Of a stretch of 55,559 bases of DNA, positions 32,714-45,657 are shown piece after piece. The notes below the pieces were generated by a model. It made no database searches and was not told the origin of the DNA. It saw only the letters and a program-made list of their open reading frames with translations. Each line of letters begins with the position of its first letter. The first letter of the stretch is position 1. Source of the DNA: Lingula anatina. Lineage: Eukaryota; Brachiopoda; Lingulata; Lingulida; Lingulidae. The DNA lies in NCBI RefSeq assembly GCF_001039355.2, contig NW_019775932.1, positions 107,905 to 163,463 of the forward strand, read 5' to 3'. The position numbers were made by a program, and so were the translations under genes.

Positions 32714-35700
32714 TTACTTCATTATACCCTGTGCCTTCTGCGTCAGGCTTTTCGGTAATTTCCGTCTTTCTTCGGTTTTTCCCGGTATGAGGAGATGAAC
32801 GCCATCTAAAGAACTTGCTGTCTTTGGAATGTCGTCAAGGTACGTCTTCCAGGCAAATTTCTGCGCATCCCGGAAGCAGTACTGCACTTTCAAATTATCT
32901 TGCCGATGAGTGGCGTACATAATGTAAAAGTTGCACATCTCGTCGTGGTTCGTGGGTCTGTTAAAACAGGGCAAAATAATGAAAAATTACATGTGACACG
33001 TGGTCTGTTTTACTGAAAATCGTTTTATTCTCAAAATTATACTAACAAGAGCAAGAAAATTTATCACAAATATTTGAAAATGCATGCGAAACAGAACAAG
33101 CATAAAGGCTCACATTGAGCAAATATTTCATTACAGACTTGATTATTTTACCTCTATAAATATCACAACATTATACTTACTGAAGCTCTGTTTTCCTTAA
33201 AAACTGTTTATTCACTTCAAATTATTTAAGCTGTGGATGTATTTTTTACAGTGTACATGTATATTGGTTATCGGAATGTAATAAATGTGTATATATCAAA
33301 ATCACTCACCCTATTTCTGTTATATGTTCCCGGCTCGTACTGTTCATAGTGCAACGCGATGCCTGGATGAAACGGTTTGAAAATAAATAAATAAAAATTT
33401 GAAGTGGAATTGCGTTTTAACTGATGAAAAGAACAACAAAAGCATCTGTAAGGAGACAAAAAACGCAGTTCTCTGCCTACATGTATAGAATGATAACAAA
33501 CCAGTTATGTGAACAAGTGAAATCGTTTCCATCCTTTTTAAAGGGTTACAGTAATTTGTGGAATGCTACCATGCATTCACTGTAGAAATGTCTACTACAA
33601 AGCAGGAATAATTAATCTCGGATGGTGCCTATTTACTGATTGGGATGGCAACTTATCGCACACCTCCTATTGTTCCATTATAATGTGAGATTGCCAAAAA
33701 AGACTCTGACGCAATTGCAAAAAAGGAGCAAATGTTAAGTAACTGTGACGTTATTCTCACTATAGAATAAATGTTTCAGATCCAATTTTCTATTCAAATA
33801 TTGATAAAAAATAGTCCAGGATTAGAAAACACGCAGGCAATGAAAACGTATTAAAATGCATTTCGTCCCGTTGTTTTTTACGTACCAGGATGTCACCTTT
33901 ACGGATGTCAATTCCAGGGTTTGTCACGTTATAAAACATCTGCAAAAACAGGAGGGAAATTGCACATGAACAGCAAAAACGGAACTTATGACAGTTCTCT
34001 CTAATTCAAAGTTGTTAAAATAAACTTTACTTATTAAAGTTGTGTTTAAGTTGCTTCAAATTAAAGTTGCTATTGTAAATTCAAGATATACCTCATTTCT
34101 TGCTCCACCTTCATATCTGACTGTCATATTTTTAAAAGTTCATTTGGCTATTAAATTAAATTGTTTTTGATTACCTGTGGTTGCTGTGGTGACATGCGTC
34201 CAATCTCGGTCCAAACGCCGAGTCTGATGCGGTAAGCGGAAGTGACGACACCTGGAGATAGAGTTAGATCGAATAAACGTTGACAAGATACACAAATAAA
34301 AAATTCTCCAAAGTAGGCTTACTGGATGGCCAGTGTTGCTTCGGAAAAAATCGGAAAAAATATACTTTGGACAAATTTAATCACGAAATTTAAATCATTG
34401 CTAATGGCAAACCCTGTGCACTTTTATAATTATGTGAAACGCGGAGACTTCTAGAAAAACTCTTTCGATAAGCAATTGGTCTTATTGTGGTTCTCTGCCA
34501 GGCTTATGATATACGCCTTGTACGAGTGTTTAACTGATTTAATTACCTAGATTATGCGCATGTGTTCGGTAGGCGAAGGGATATATGACGTCATCACTAT
34601 CCCATCTGCATGCAGACTCCATGTGGAACTCTGGAAATATGCAAGCAATAATACATACAGTGATCTTAAAGACTAAATTTAATCATAATTATTATATTTA
34701 GATACCTTAAATCCATAAAAAAAATGTCTTCGATAGATTTTAAACATAAAATGCAAATTAAACGGATTATTTTAGATTGAAATGTATTGGAAATTTAGAC
34801 AAAAATTGACCAATTAGAATGTCTTGTATTATAATAACTCAATCACTAATTTCTTTTAGTTAGGCTCAGTTTGATTTTCATTTAAAATTAAAGATGACAG
34901 TTTGTAATTATATTGTTCCGTTAAGTGTTAGATGATCATTCATAAAACAACTTTAAAATGGAGTTTTTTTTATCATATGCTGAGTTTGAATACCTTAGTT
35001 CTAATGGTTACAGTTCTCAATTTTACGGAGCTGCATATTCAGAATATTTTTTCTCCACGTGCACATTGTAATTTTTTTTCTACTGTGGCAAACGTGTGAT
35101 GAAAGCCGGGTTAAAAAATAATAGCAGAATACATGCATCTTTAAGGAAGATAAACCCAGCTCTTACCATTAAGTCTCGGAGGGACGAGTCCCCAGTTACC
35201 AAGAACGTAGAAGTCCGCTTGCATTGGCTGACTGGATTTAGGGAAAACAAAATATTTCACATATAATTTCTCCCGAATTGTGGTTAGCGTTATATAATCG
35301 AAAAAAAATTGCAATCGCTTTGCTAGAAGTCAATTTTATGTCCCTTGGTACATAGTATCCATTTATGAATGAAATTTCAAAGATTTAGGCGGTCTTCTGA
35401 GTCTTCCGAAATTTAATTTTTTCTGTTGGAAGACGGTCAAAATTGGAGGATGAATCAACAAAGATAATTTGGGAGACTGTCAGTAAATAGCTCTGGATCC
35501 ACCCCTGTGATAATATACCCAGAAATATAGGTACAGTCATGATTACTTAATTATGTTGTCTTCTAGCTTTTGATTTATAGATAGTTGGATATTTAGATGT
35601 ATGTTCCATCATTATTTACTAATTCCTTTCCTTTTAATTCATTTTGATTTTTATTTTAATCTTCATTTGAAATTTAAAGATGAACTTACGGGTCTTTGGT

Positions 35701-36210
35701 CATATGTAGGGTCACTCCTGAGTTGTCCGTCTGTCCAGCTGAATTAGAATAATTCCATGATTGAATAACTCGCTAGATACGGAGATCCACTTGAGTTACA
35801 TTTACTATTGCTCTACGCTATTGATTTTCTCAACACTTCTATATATGTATTTAAAATGACAACAGGCAGTACGTAATGTGTTCCTTAATGCAGACGAATG
35901 TGCATTTACGCGTGCGCGTGTGTAGATATGAGTGAATGTGCGCGCGTTTGCAATTGCAAGTGTGAGTAACAGATTTAGACTTGGACTTTGGTAATAACAC
36001 GAGAGTGAGAGAACTGACAGTTTTAAACACATTGAACGTGGAAAAGAGAGAGAGAGAACCAACTCTACATAATAGCTTTCAACCAATTCAATACGGTATA
36101 CCAGTACCTTGAAACCTGTCCTTGTAATGCATCTGCAACACAATGTATTGGATGCTTGTGTTACCTCCTATACGGAAACCAACATCTGAAACACCAGTCC
36201 ACATAATCAG

Positions 36211-36252
<42 letters not shown>

Positions 36253-37226
36253 TCAAAATCTAAACTTCTTAAAAGTTCAGTAAATTTTAAAGTGGTACAT
36301 TGCTAAAAATACTACAGTATTAAAAACAAGCTGTCAAATCACAATTAATACATCAAATTAAAAGGCGCACTTAAAATTACATTTAATGTAAAAATAGTTT
36401 TACACCTAAACAATTTCAATTATAAAATATCTTTGATAAAAGATGTAAATAGTCAAGACAGAAAATTAACAGAAAATAAAACATCGATTTGATAACAAAA
36501 CAAACAAAAACATTGATATTTCTTCGATACAAAAGTTATCTTACGCGGACTAGCATGAACTGTTACCTTTAGGCAGGCGTTTGGCGGGAGCGTCCAGTGC
36601 CCATGCGTAGACGATTTCCCGCATGCCGTCCTTGCACACTGATTGGTCGGAGTGGTCGTTCATCTCGCCACAGTTCCTGGGAGACAGTGCGAGAGTTGAC
36701 TTAAATCAAGAAGTATTAACAGTCTTGCATATTTTACAACTGGCCACGTCTCATACCTCACAAAATATACATTTTAATGTTTTATACTTGATTTTCAGTT
36801 TGAATTAATATTATTCTGATGAGACTCGTATGGCTCGATTTATACCGCGCTTCCTATCAAAATGTAAATATTAAAAAGTACTACGGGGTAGTAGTCCTAA
36901 ACCAGAAACTAACTTGGAATACCATTCCCATACAAGACCAAGTCACATTCACCCATGTTAAATGGAAAGATGCAAATATCAAAATATAATAATGTCGCAT
37001 TTAGTGTTACTATTTTTCAGTCGAATAAGACTTATGATACCATCTTACCAGAAAGGTTTCGTGTCACCGGGTGTTCCACAGCCGTACAACATCATGTGAT
37101 GGGTTATAGCTTTGGATGCATGGGGCTCGTACTGCACTAGAATGGGAAGAGGTCTTCACGTGAAAATCATTTATCCAATATTATAGTTTTATGGTTTATA
37201 TTATTTTTTTTGTTTGTGTTTGTGTT

Positions 37227-37267
<41 letters not shown>

Positions 37268-38098
37268 ATGTGTGTGTAGTGTAGTTACAGGGCTGCACAG
37301 TGCAATGAAATATATAATGGTAAATCATGCACATAAACCGAGTATAACCATTCCAACAGATCAAGACAAACAACTTTTGGAGAAAAGAAAAACTGTAACT
37401 TGTGGTAAAGGGTTTCATGAACAATAAATTAAAAACACGCGTTTTCTGAAATTTAATTTCTATCCCCTTTTTATTAGGATGGTTTCATTCCATCCACCAA
37501 ATTCTTCATTTATGAGTAAGAAAGACAGCACTGACGTATGTACGATGGCTCCGAGTCGTCTAACTTCACTGCATGGCACACTAAGGCATCTGGCTGCAAT
37601 GAAAAGCGTTCTGATTGATCTAGTAGAATAAAAACTTGAAACAACAACGCAAGACCTTCATAAATGATGTATTCTAATAAAAAAAGGTATGTTTAATTAA
37701 TTCCGCAAGTTTTGTTTTAATTGTTACTCAGATCACTAGAGTTAGTTATATCCTGAGAGGCAGTCTACTAGAAAGAAAAAGAAACACTAGTCTATTAAAA
37801 AATACAGGTTCATAAGAATGTGTATCTTCATCAACGCAAACTGACAAAGTTCAGACGTTTCCATGTCCACTAGAACGCATTTATGTAGTCAGAAGCTATA
37901 TCTAGATGGCGCTAGTACATATCCTAGATAAATACAAACATGACTGTTTAAACAGCTTACCTGATCCGAGATCGCCTCCGGCATACGGATAGTCTTCGTA
38001 AATATCAGAGGCGACGCTGGGGCACATTCTACCTGTACATTATTCACAGCGATCAAAAATGCCAAAATAACCCCAAAGCCGTTGGCGTTTTTCAGCAT
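32714..38098 (-). CDS. Peptidylglycine alpha-hydroxylating monooxygenase-like (PHM), monofunctional, secreted
   Basis: Twelve exons on the minus strand: 38098-37961, 37593-37536, 37136-37049, 36676-36567, 36185-36108, 35738-35690, 35231-35167, 34630-34547, 34251-34175, 33939-33886, 33362-33310, 32957-32714; 365 aa, all phases consistent. The N-terminus MLKNANGFGVILAFLIAVNN is a signal peptide. PHM copper ligands are all visible: CuH in EPHASKAITHHMMLYGC (His pair) and IVLQMHYKD; CuM in YRTHAHNLG (HxH) and HDEMCNFYIM (Met). PHM hydroxylates the alpha carbon of C-terminal glycine-extended peptides, using copper, ascorbate and O2. No lyase (PAL) domain or membrane anchor follows, so it is the soluble one-domain form. 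It could instead be a DBH/PHM-type enzyme with another substrate. Confidence 0.92.
36212..36251. repeat. (AAT)n microsatellite
   Basis: Trinucleotide run in PHM intron 4, just 5' (on the minus strand) of exon 5. Confidence 0.95.
37219..37268. repeat. (TG)n microsatellite
   Basis: TG run in PHM intron 2; it produces spurious Cys/Val and Thr/His open frames. Confidence 0.95.
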
Positions 38099-40139
38099 CT
38101 CTCTTGGAGTGTCTTGTCTCTTAATGTGGAGGAACGTTATGTGCTGTGAACGTCACGATGACGAGGGGGTGTCCCAGATAATGTTAAACCTTATGGCGAG
38201 TTCACACAAAGCGTCCCTTTCCCGAGCGAGACCGTCTCTTATAATTTTTTTTTTGATGTATTTTAATTGGACTGGCCCAACGCTGCATTGTACATCATTA
38301 TAGGCCAGCGACGTTACACATTATTATATTGTCTTTTTCTTCTTTTCATTAAAAAGGATGTGCTGTATTGACAATTTGATATAATACCTGATTTACTCCA
38401 ATTTTTCCTTGCTTTATAAGCAACCTTTAAACAGTAAATATAGTATAATGAAAGTCTTAACGGAGTTTTTTTAGGCGGAGGTAAATAACTATTTATTACA
38501 CTGCATACTTCCTTTAAACTTATGACGTAAAAAATAAAGTGAAACTTTTTTATTACGATATTAGCACGATTCTGGATGGCGGCAGGGGGCGCATCCTATC
38601 GGGTGTATGTTGGGGTAGTGTAAACACTTTGGGGTTTAAGCCACAAAACGTGACCCCCTCCACGAAACTGCTTTTGGCTCTTCGTTATTAGACAGAAAGG
38701 CACTTCTCTGAGCAACAGAAATATATACCTAGTAAATAATCATTTCACCAGCTGTGAATTACTAAAACCTAAAATAATGATTTATTCAAATTAAATAAGA
38801 AAAATAATGAAATGAAAGGGGTTATAAAATCTATAGCGTTAATCTCAGATGAATATTGGAGTGATAATCCATTTATATTAGCTGCAGCTGTCTGATAAAA
38901 GTGATAGTTTTATTGTAACTTTGACTCCTAGACCTGAATTAAAAAAAATCCAGAAAAATTAACATTCAGGGGTTTGAAATAATGACATTTAGTAATACTA
39001 TTTCTGTACACGCGTAGCTTAACGTCACCCGTGTATTTATAAATAGGTCTGCGTGCATTAGGTGAGGATGGACACAGCTGCTGAAGTTCCCACCCATAAT
39101 AGTAACGTGATCACCTGAATCAGCTACGTGCCGTGTGTCATCGAAGAGCAAATTCGACAATGACGTCACCGTTACTATTATTAATACTACATCCCGTAGC
39201 ATTTGTATCAGCGTGTGCTGCTGAAATACACGCACTGATACCATGTAAATGATAAAATATGAATACAATATAAATATTACCTCTGTGCGTGATTGACTTC
39301 TATTCTAGATTCCGCGATTTCTATTACACAGGTTGTACAATGTACTTGTATGCAAGGTCATCTGTGAATTTCCGGTTGACATTTTGACAATCATTTAGTA
39401 TATATCTCGCAGAAATGCCAAATATAAATCCATTACATTTTTTGTCCCATTGGCGAAGTGTCAGATGTGGAATAGAAAACAGAGATAAAAATCACCATAA
39501 TTTGCAAGATGGAGAGAATTTGAACCACTCGGTTTAGTCTCGCGACGTTCCCAATACCTTGTTATTTATTTATTTATTTATTTATTCAGTCAGGTATTCA
39601 TTGTTTATATAATTTTCTTAAGGGGGCACAAGGTATAAATGCGATGTAAAAGGGCAGGCACTTGCCAGCTGTGCCGCACCCTGGTCCAGCTATTGTCACT
39701 TCCCGTACAGCATACATAAGTGAGTGATTGGGGTGGTTCCCAAGAGCACATCGTCCCCCCCCCCTTAACACACAGACCTTATTGTTTCCCCCCCCCCCCC
39801 CCCCCCCAGCTTTCCACACACACAAGAAGAGAGAGAGAGAGAGAGAGGCGGTTGACTTACTGGCATTATCTACCGTTAAATTGTACCGGTGTAACGAAAC
39901 TGAGGGTCCTTGTAACAGAAAGTCCGCCGTCCATGTAGTTATGATGGCTAGGGTTAGTCTGAACAGGGAATTATATCGGATATAATTCCCTGGTCTGAAT
40001 TAAGTGGGTCAAAATCTAGGGCGAGATTCACCTGTACAAATGAATGGGTAGCGGTTTCTCTGTTATGGGTGACTCTCTGCCACGTTACGCCGGTACAAGT
40101 GCGTGGTCGGGCGATAAAGTTTAATTACATGTTTACAAG
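38099..40139. other. Intergenic region between PHM and P450, no gene seen
   Basis: 5' flank of PHM (minus) and distal upstream DNA of the P450 (plus). A TTATAAGAG on the minus strand at ~38237-38245 could be a PHM TATA box but is weak. Contains a (TTTA)n run near 39560, and poly-C and GA runs near 39753-39846. No recognisable coding sequence. Confidence 0.4.
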
Positions 40140-40760
40140 CGGGTGTCCGGGTCCTTGCTGTCAAAAACAAGGACGCCCAGTGGTATTTTAAGTCAAATCA
40201 TTTTTAGTCATAAGTAATGCCTAGATGGCGCTAGTACGTATCCTGTTGTTTACATCGTCCGTGTCAGGAAGATAATTACAAACAAGGCGTCCCGGAGCAG
40301 CGCGGTCAAAAACTAGGACGGCGTGTGTTATTTTAAGAACGGGCGTACATTCCCGGTGACCCATTGTTCTGATGAAATAATGATATTTTGTCACGGGGTG
40401 CACGTGGTTAAGGAGTGGACTTTGTCATCAAGATTGCGTGTTTTATGAAATATATCAGTAATCAGGGGCAATAGTTACCTCCTAACACAGGCTTGTAGCC
40501 AGTAATTTCAGAAATACTCTGCATTCGTGCTTAACACACAGACACGCTGTGTACTACCCAGCTACCCGCCCCCCCTACCTACCCCCTTACTCCTCTCCCA
40601 CTGCAACCACGATTTCAGAAAAAAAGTGGACATTTGCTTATCAACATACTGGTAACCTTGATGAAATTGTTATTCAGAGCCCCCAGTGTATTAGTAATAA
40701 CCTCGCGACCAGAAATGCGGTTATTTCGCCCACAGACCCCTATGGAGGAATATACAGGTA
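40140..40760 (+). repeat. Dispersed repeat, copy 1
   Basis: Shares long stretches with 50800-51290, for example GCGCGGTCAA..ACTAGGACGGCG, ACTTTGTCATCAAGAT, ATCAGTAATCAGGGG and CTAACACAGGCTTGTAGCC, in the same order. A short internal direct repeat (CAAAAACAAGGACG / CAAAAACTAGGACGG) occurs near 40160 and 40308. Some of its right part recurs at 54584-54640. Class unknown. Confidence 0.75.
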
Positions 40761-40977
40761 TATTTACACGCGTTACGAAGGTTATCGATGCTGAGATAAG
40801 TGTAGTAATTCATGCTTTGAGTGCCATTACCTTCATTTTACTCTGCCATAATTTACCTGTCACAACAAGTGTGGATGACATGATTCACTCGAGGCATTGG
40901 GAAGCTTAGCGTGCGCCGTCTTTATAAAGATAAAACAGTAATGAACATTCATTGATGCAATACGAATTCGATACTTT

Positions 40978-40979
<2 letters not shown>

Positions 40980-41010
<31 letters not shown>
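40980..41010. repeat. Poly-A tract
   Basis: Uninterrupted run of about 31 A; could be the tail of an old retroposed element, but no body with a target-site duplication is evident. Confidence 0.85.
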
Positions 41011-41012
<2 letters not shown>

Positions 41013-41615
41013 TCTGCGATTAAGCAGAGATAAATTCATTAATCAAAATAAAAATGCAAATAGGCCTAACACATGTGCCCCGGTATAACCCCCTTTCACC
41101 CCCCCCCACCCCACCACCCCAAAACAACAACAGTGTTTTATAACAACGAAGCATCTACAGCTAATCCCCTATTTACGTCAGCCCTACAGTTTATATAGAC
41201 ATTTCTTTTTTTTTTAACTGGAGACGCATTCAAACTAATGAATAATCCTCCCAGCACCACAGGTAGTAACATGTCCGTCTTTCTCCCTGCTGTCTGTATT
41301 TCATCATTACCCCCAATATACTTAGCTATACATTCAATATCTTATCTAATATCAGACGTAAAGGGACGCATTTTGGAGACAGACAGCGGGATGTGTCCAC
41401 TCATGTAATGTTGTTGTCAGGTGTGTGGACGTTTTGGCTCATGGATTATTCATATAATGTGTCGTTTCAGAATGACGCACACTGTTGTGTATCTCGTACC
41501 CGCTGGGCACTTTAAATACTATTACCAGTGCGTCCCATTTTCTGCCCTGGCACGAGAATTAAAGTTGGCGTCCTACTTTGTGCCCTTCTGTAGGGTGCAA
41601 TAAACAAGCAACGCA

Positions 41616-41698
41616 TATAAAACTGGTTTGCTCAGTACGGCGTTTTAGTTATCACAATTACACGAGTCAATAAACTGGTCGAAGAAAAAAAAAAAACA
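41616..41698 (+). promoter_or_regulatory. Putative P450 promoter and untranslated exon 1
   Basis: TATAAAA at 41616 within GCATATAAAACTGG, then a possible short exon that ends in AACAG before a GTATGT donor at 41699. A matching acceptor (TTTATTTTCAG) ends at 42229, 12 bp before the ATG. Transcription start would be near 41646. Inferred from signals only. Confidence 0.45.
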
Positions 41699-41927
41699 GG
41701 TATGTGAGACAACTGCTGTTTATGGATTAACATTATACTTGTACACGTATTAATGATGACTTTTAGTTATTGTGACGTACTCTAATTAGTTAAGCTTTTT
41801 TATTTAGATCTAGCAAAAGTTAGACTGCTTCACAAAACAAACGCATTTGAGACATTGAGCTATTGTATACTGCTCTATATTATATGGATATTATGTTATG
41901 TTATGAATATGTCATACGGTTAGGCCA

Positions 41928-41930
<3 letters not shown>

Positions 41931-41976
<46 letters not shown>

Positions 41977-41977
41977 T
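41931..41977. repeat. (TTA)n microsatellite
   Basis: ATT trinucleotide run in the proposed 5'UTR intron of the P450 gene. Confidence 0.95.
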
Positions 41978-42241
41978 AGTGCATATTAGTTCAGCTCTGG
42001 CAGAATAAGCCTGAGTTTCCTGTGGCCCGGGTGGAGGATAGAGAACAATAGAAAAAAAAAGAAAAAAAATAAGAGGTTATTGTCCAGTCACAGTCAAGTT
42101 TGAAGCATACTAGATTACCAGCATATTTATAGACCAAATGTCAGTAGACCGGAAACACACTGGCTGACAGATGGAAAATAGGTTCAATGTATTTGTAACC
42201 GATTTAAAATTTAACTGTTATTTATTTTCAGACTACTCACA

Positions 42242-45200
42242 ATGTGGATGTATTTGGTTGCTGTTATCGTCATCCTGGCGTCAGTATGGTTGTGGTACGT
42301 ACAATATTACTGTATATCACTATCGAATATTAATGTAGTTTGGATACCTTCTTACTTATAAAATGACATTTTGGAGATAACATCAGTGAGTCAGGCTGTG
42401 CCTTCACGGGAGAATTGAAAAAAATATATTATTATTATTATTATCATTATTATTATTATTGTTGTTGTTGTTGTGCAATACATGTCTTACTTATATTAAC
42501 AATCCGTATTCTTTTCATTTAGGCAGAGGATAGACAGTTTCCGTGTGTTCAAGAAGTTGGGAATCAACGGTCCTCCGCCAAGCCTCATATTCGGAAATCT
42601 CACAGAAATAAGGGTGGGTTTTCATTTAAAAAAATGTCATTTATTAATATGCGCTGTATTTGCCATTAACATAGTTTAATAAATAATAGCCAGTTACACG
42701 CACCCTTTCAAAGCAACATGAACAACATCGTGAATCATAAAGTTTTCCCAACGCCTTCACCCAAGTACTTTAAGTTACAAGGGGGCGTGCCAGACACTTA
42801 AGCTGATTACATTGACCGTGCCTTAGCAAGAGTTCCCGCGCGCTGAGATAGATCTATCTTGTTGGTACGATAACTTTTATTCTGAACAAATACTTATTGT
42901 GTACTTGGTCGCCAGATGACACGGCGTATAGGATGCAACAAGCTGTGACTACAATTATAAATAGGGTTCTTGATTTTTTTATCAAAGGTTAGACGTAAGA
43001 ACAATATTTAAATTTGGGTTGGCCATCTTTAAAGGCAAAAGCCTAGTTCAATTAAGATCCAGAGTTTGTAAAATTAGTCAGAATTTTGGATCCCAAATTG
43101 TGAACAACTAAATGCAGCAAATGGTTCAGTGCACTTTAATTTCCATGTAGTCCCAGCCGGTTTGGATGGCATACAGAAAGTGGGAACAGTTGTATGGAAA
43201 AACATTTGGGTATGTATCAAATTACTCTTATTTATACACATAATATGTCAATGTATTTGTTATGAATTCCAGCGATGTCATCGGCTCACCGGGAGTGACG
43301 CGCTCGACAAGTAGTTTAAAATTTAAAGTGCATCATGTAGCGTTCAGTTCTTTCGTCGATGTTTGAAAAAAACACTCACTTTTTGATTCACTAATTTATT
43401 TAGGCATATTTCGAAAACGGACCGATAAAAACGTAGTAAAGTTAATAAATGAAAAACACCCGACGGCAGTGAAAGACCCCAAAACTCTGCGATTAAGAAA
43501 CTGATCAGCAGGCAATTGTGATAGGCATTATTTAGCGAGATATGTAGATGAAATACCACCGAACCACGTGTATAACGTCATATGGTCTTGTATTTATTTT
43601 AGGGTCTTCTTCATCAATTCTCCCAGTATAGTGACTTCGGATCTCGATTTTCTGCAAGAAGTCTTTGTCAAACAGTTCAGTAAATTTCACCATAGAGCAG
43701 TAAGTAAATTTTTTGCTAATCCTTCACATTTTATTAGTGGCATTATCATCATAAAAAAAAAAAAAAAAATTAACCAAATATGCTTCTCACATCATATAAC
43801 AATCGTGCTTTCATTTTTGATTAGTTGATCGCATATAAGAATAATTACACATCTTAGAGTAATTGAATGTTATTAAAATATTGCACGCTGATTTTTTACA
43901 TATGTCACCCAACTGTGCATTACAAATGAAACATTTTGGTAAATTTTTAGATTCCTGAGTCTATAGATGCAGAAGACGAAGAAACGGACATGCTTTTTGC
44001 CAAAGGAAAACGGTGGAAGCGATTGCGTGTAATCAGTAACCCAACCTTCTCGTCTCTTAAAATGAAGCAAGTAAGGGTACATTTGATCGTGGGATGTAAA
44101 TCGTCCAGAAAGACACTTAACGTGTTGAGTTAAAAGTATTTCCAGTGGGTAATTGAGGTCAATAGTGTGATTTAAGGGTTATGTCTCAAAGGTAGCACCC
44201 GTAAAGACAGTGGTTTATTTTCCAGACACAAGAGACAAGCAAAAACATATGTATCCACTTTGTAAACAGTAACGCCAATGACACAGATTAGAAAATAAAC
44301 ATTAACAAATGAAAATAAAAAATGTAAAAAAAATCCTTCTTTTTATATACTATATATAGTGCCAGGAAATCGCTAATGACAACTTGTTAGGAGAATACAC
44401 GATTTTCTTTTATTTACATACTGTTGTAAGTAACATGTGTAATTGCATTTCATGGCAGATGGCGCCTCTGATCCAGGATTCGGTGAACAGTCTGATGGAA
44501 GCGATGGAAAAACGTTGCGAGGAAGGAAAGCCATTTAATATACATAGGTAGGTATTGTCGAAATCCTGTTTGATGGACTGAATATTCAAGAACTGAAAAT
44601 TAGATGTCACATGGGATCTCACTCAAAACCGTGCGATATACCCCAGGTATAAACTACCAGACTCGGCACCGAACGATCCCGAATTCAGTATGCATTTCAC
44701 AATATCATACCCCGGAACAAATTTTGAGATGAGATGCACTACCAATCCTGCTCATAGTCATCGCTATCACATCGTGTACCAGGCAAGAGCGACTGATACT
44801 TCGAAGCCCGTACTGAAGCACACTTTGAAAACGGGTAGTGTGATTCGATCTTCCGGCGAATTAAGGATCATTCGCTGCCGAGTCTGATAGTTGGGTAGGC
44901 CTGTGCTCGTAGTACTTTAATTGAACTCTAATCATCTGTAAATCATCTCTCTCTCTCATTATCTTTTAAAAGAAAATAATAACCGGCGTCTAAAGTCTAA
45001 AGCTGGTTGTAATTTCAGGCTGTTCAATATTTTTGCTGTTTCAGTGAATTCCAAGGCCTCACCATGGAAGTCATCGGCTCGTGTGGTTTTGGTCTCGAGC
45101 TGAACTCAGTGCGAGATAAAACGTCACCATTTCTGGCAGCATGTCGTAAAGTGTTCTCCGGGTCACTGGTGAGGATGGGGCCCTTCTTTATTTCCGGTAT

Positions 45201-45600
45201 GATCACGTGGTGTCAAGGTCATCTATTGCATGGCTGTAAGGTCACAGTGTCCATTTGATTCATTAACAATTTGGGCTTTGAATGCTACATATAAACCCAA
45301 GTATCAGGGAATCGATCAATTGTCCTTTTTTTTTTACTTTTTACCTGATTTACTTGATATGGCGCCACGCCAGGCATGTTGCGTTACACTAATCATCAAC
45401 CGTTTTCAGCAGGAACAAAATTTGTATATGATCTGTTGTTTATGCTTTTGTTTGCAGGGATTTTTCCATCGATGACAGGCCTAGCAAAGGTGTTGAACAA
45501 ATATCTAATGAGACAGAGGAGGCATGACATAGGCGTTCTGGTCAGCGCTACGATACAGTCTAGATTAAATGATCCAAAGGTAAAATATATAAGACTAAAG

Positions 45601-45657
<57 letters not shown>

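Larger units (their letters stand above)
21930..33545. repeat. Segmental duplication, copy B
   Basis: Directly follows copy A and matches it in order and orientation. It holds the intact divergent sulfotransferase pair and the 3' end of the complete PHM gene. Extra material relative to copy A includes the hairpin element at ~27362-27570 and elements at 28623-29765. Confidence 0.8.
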
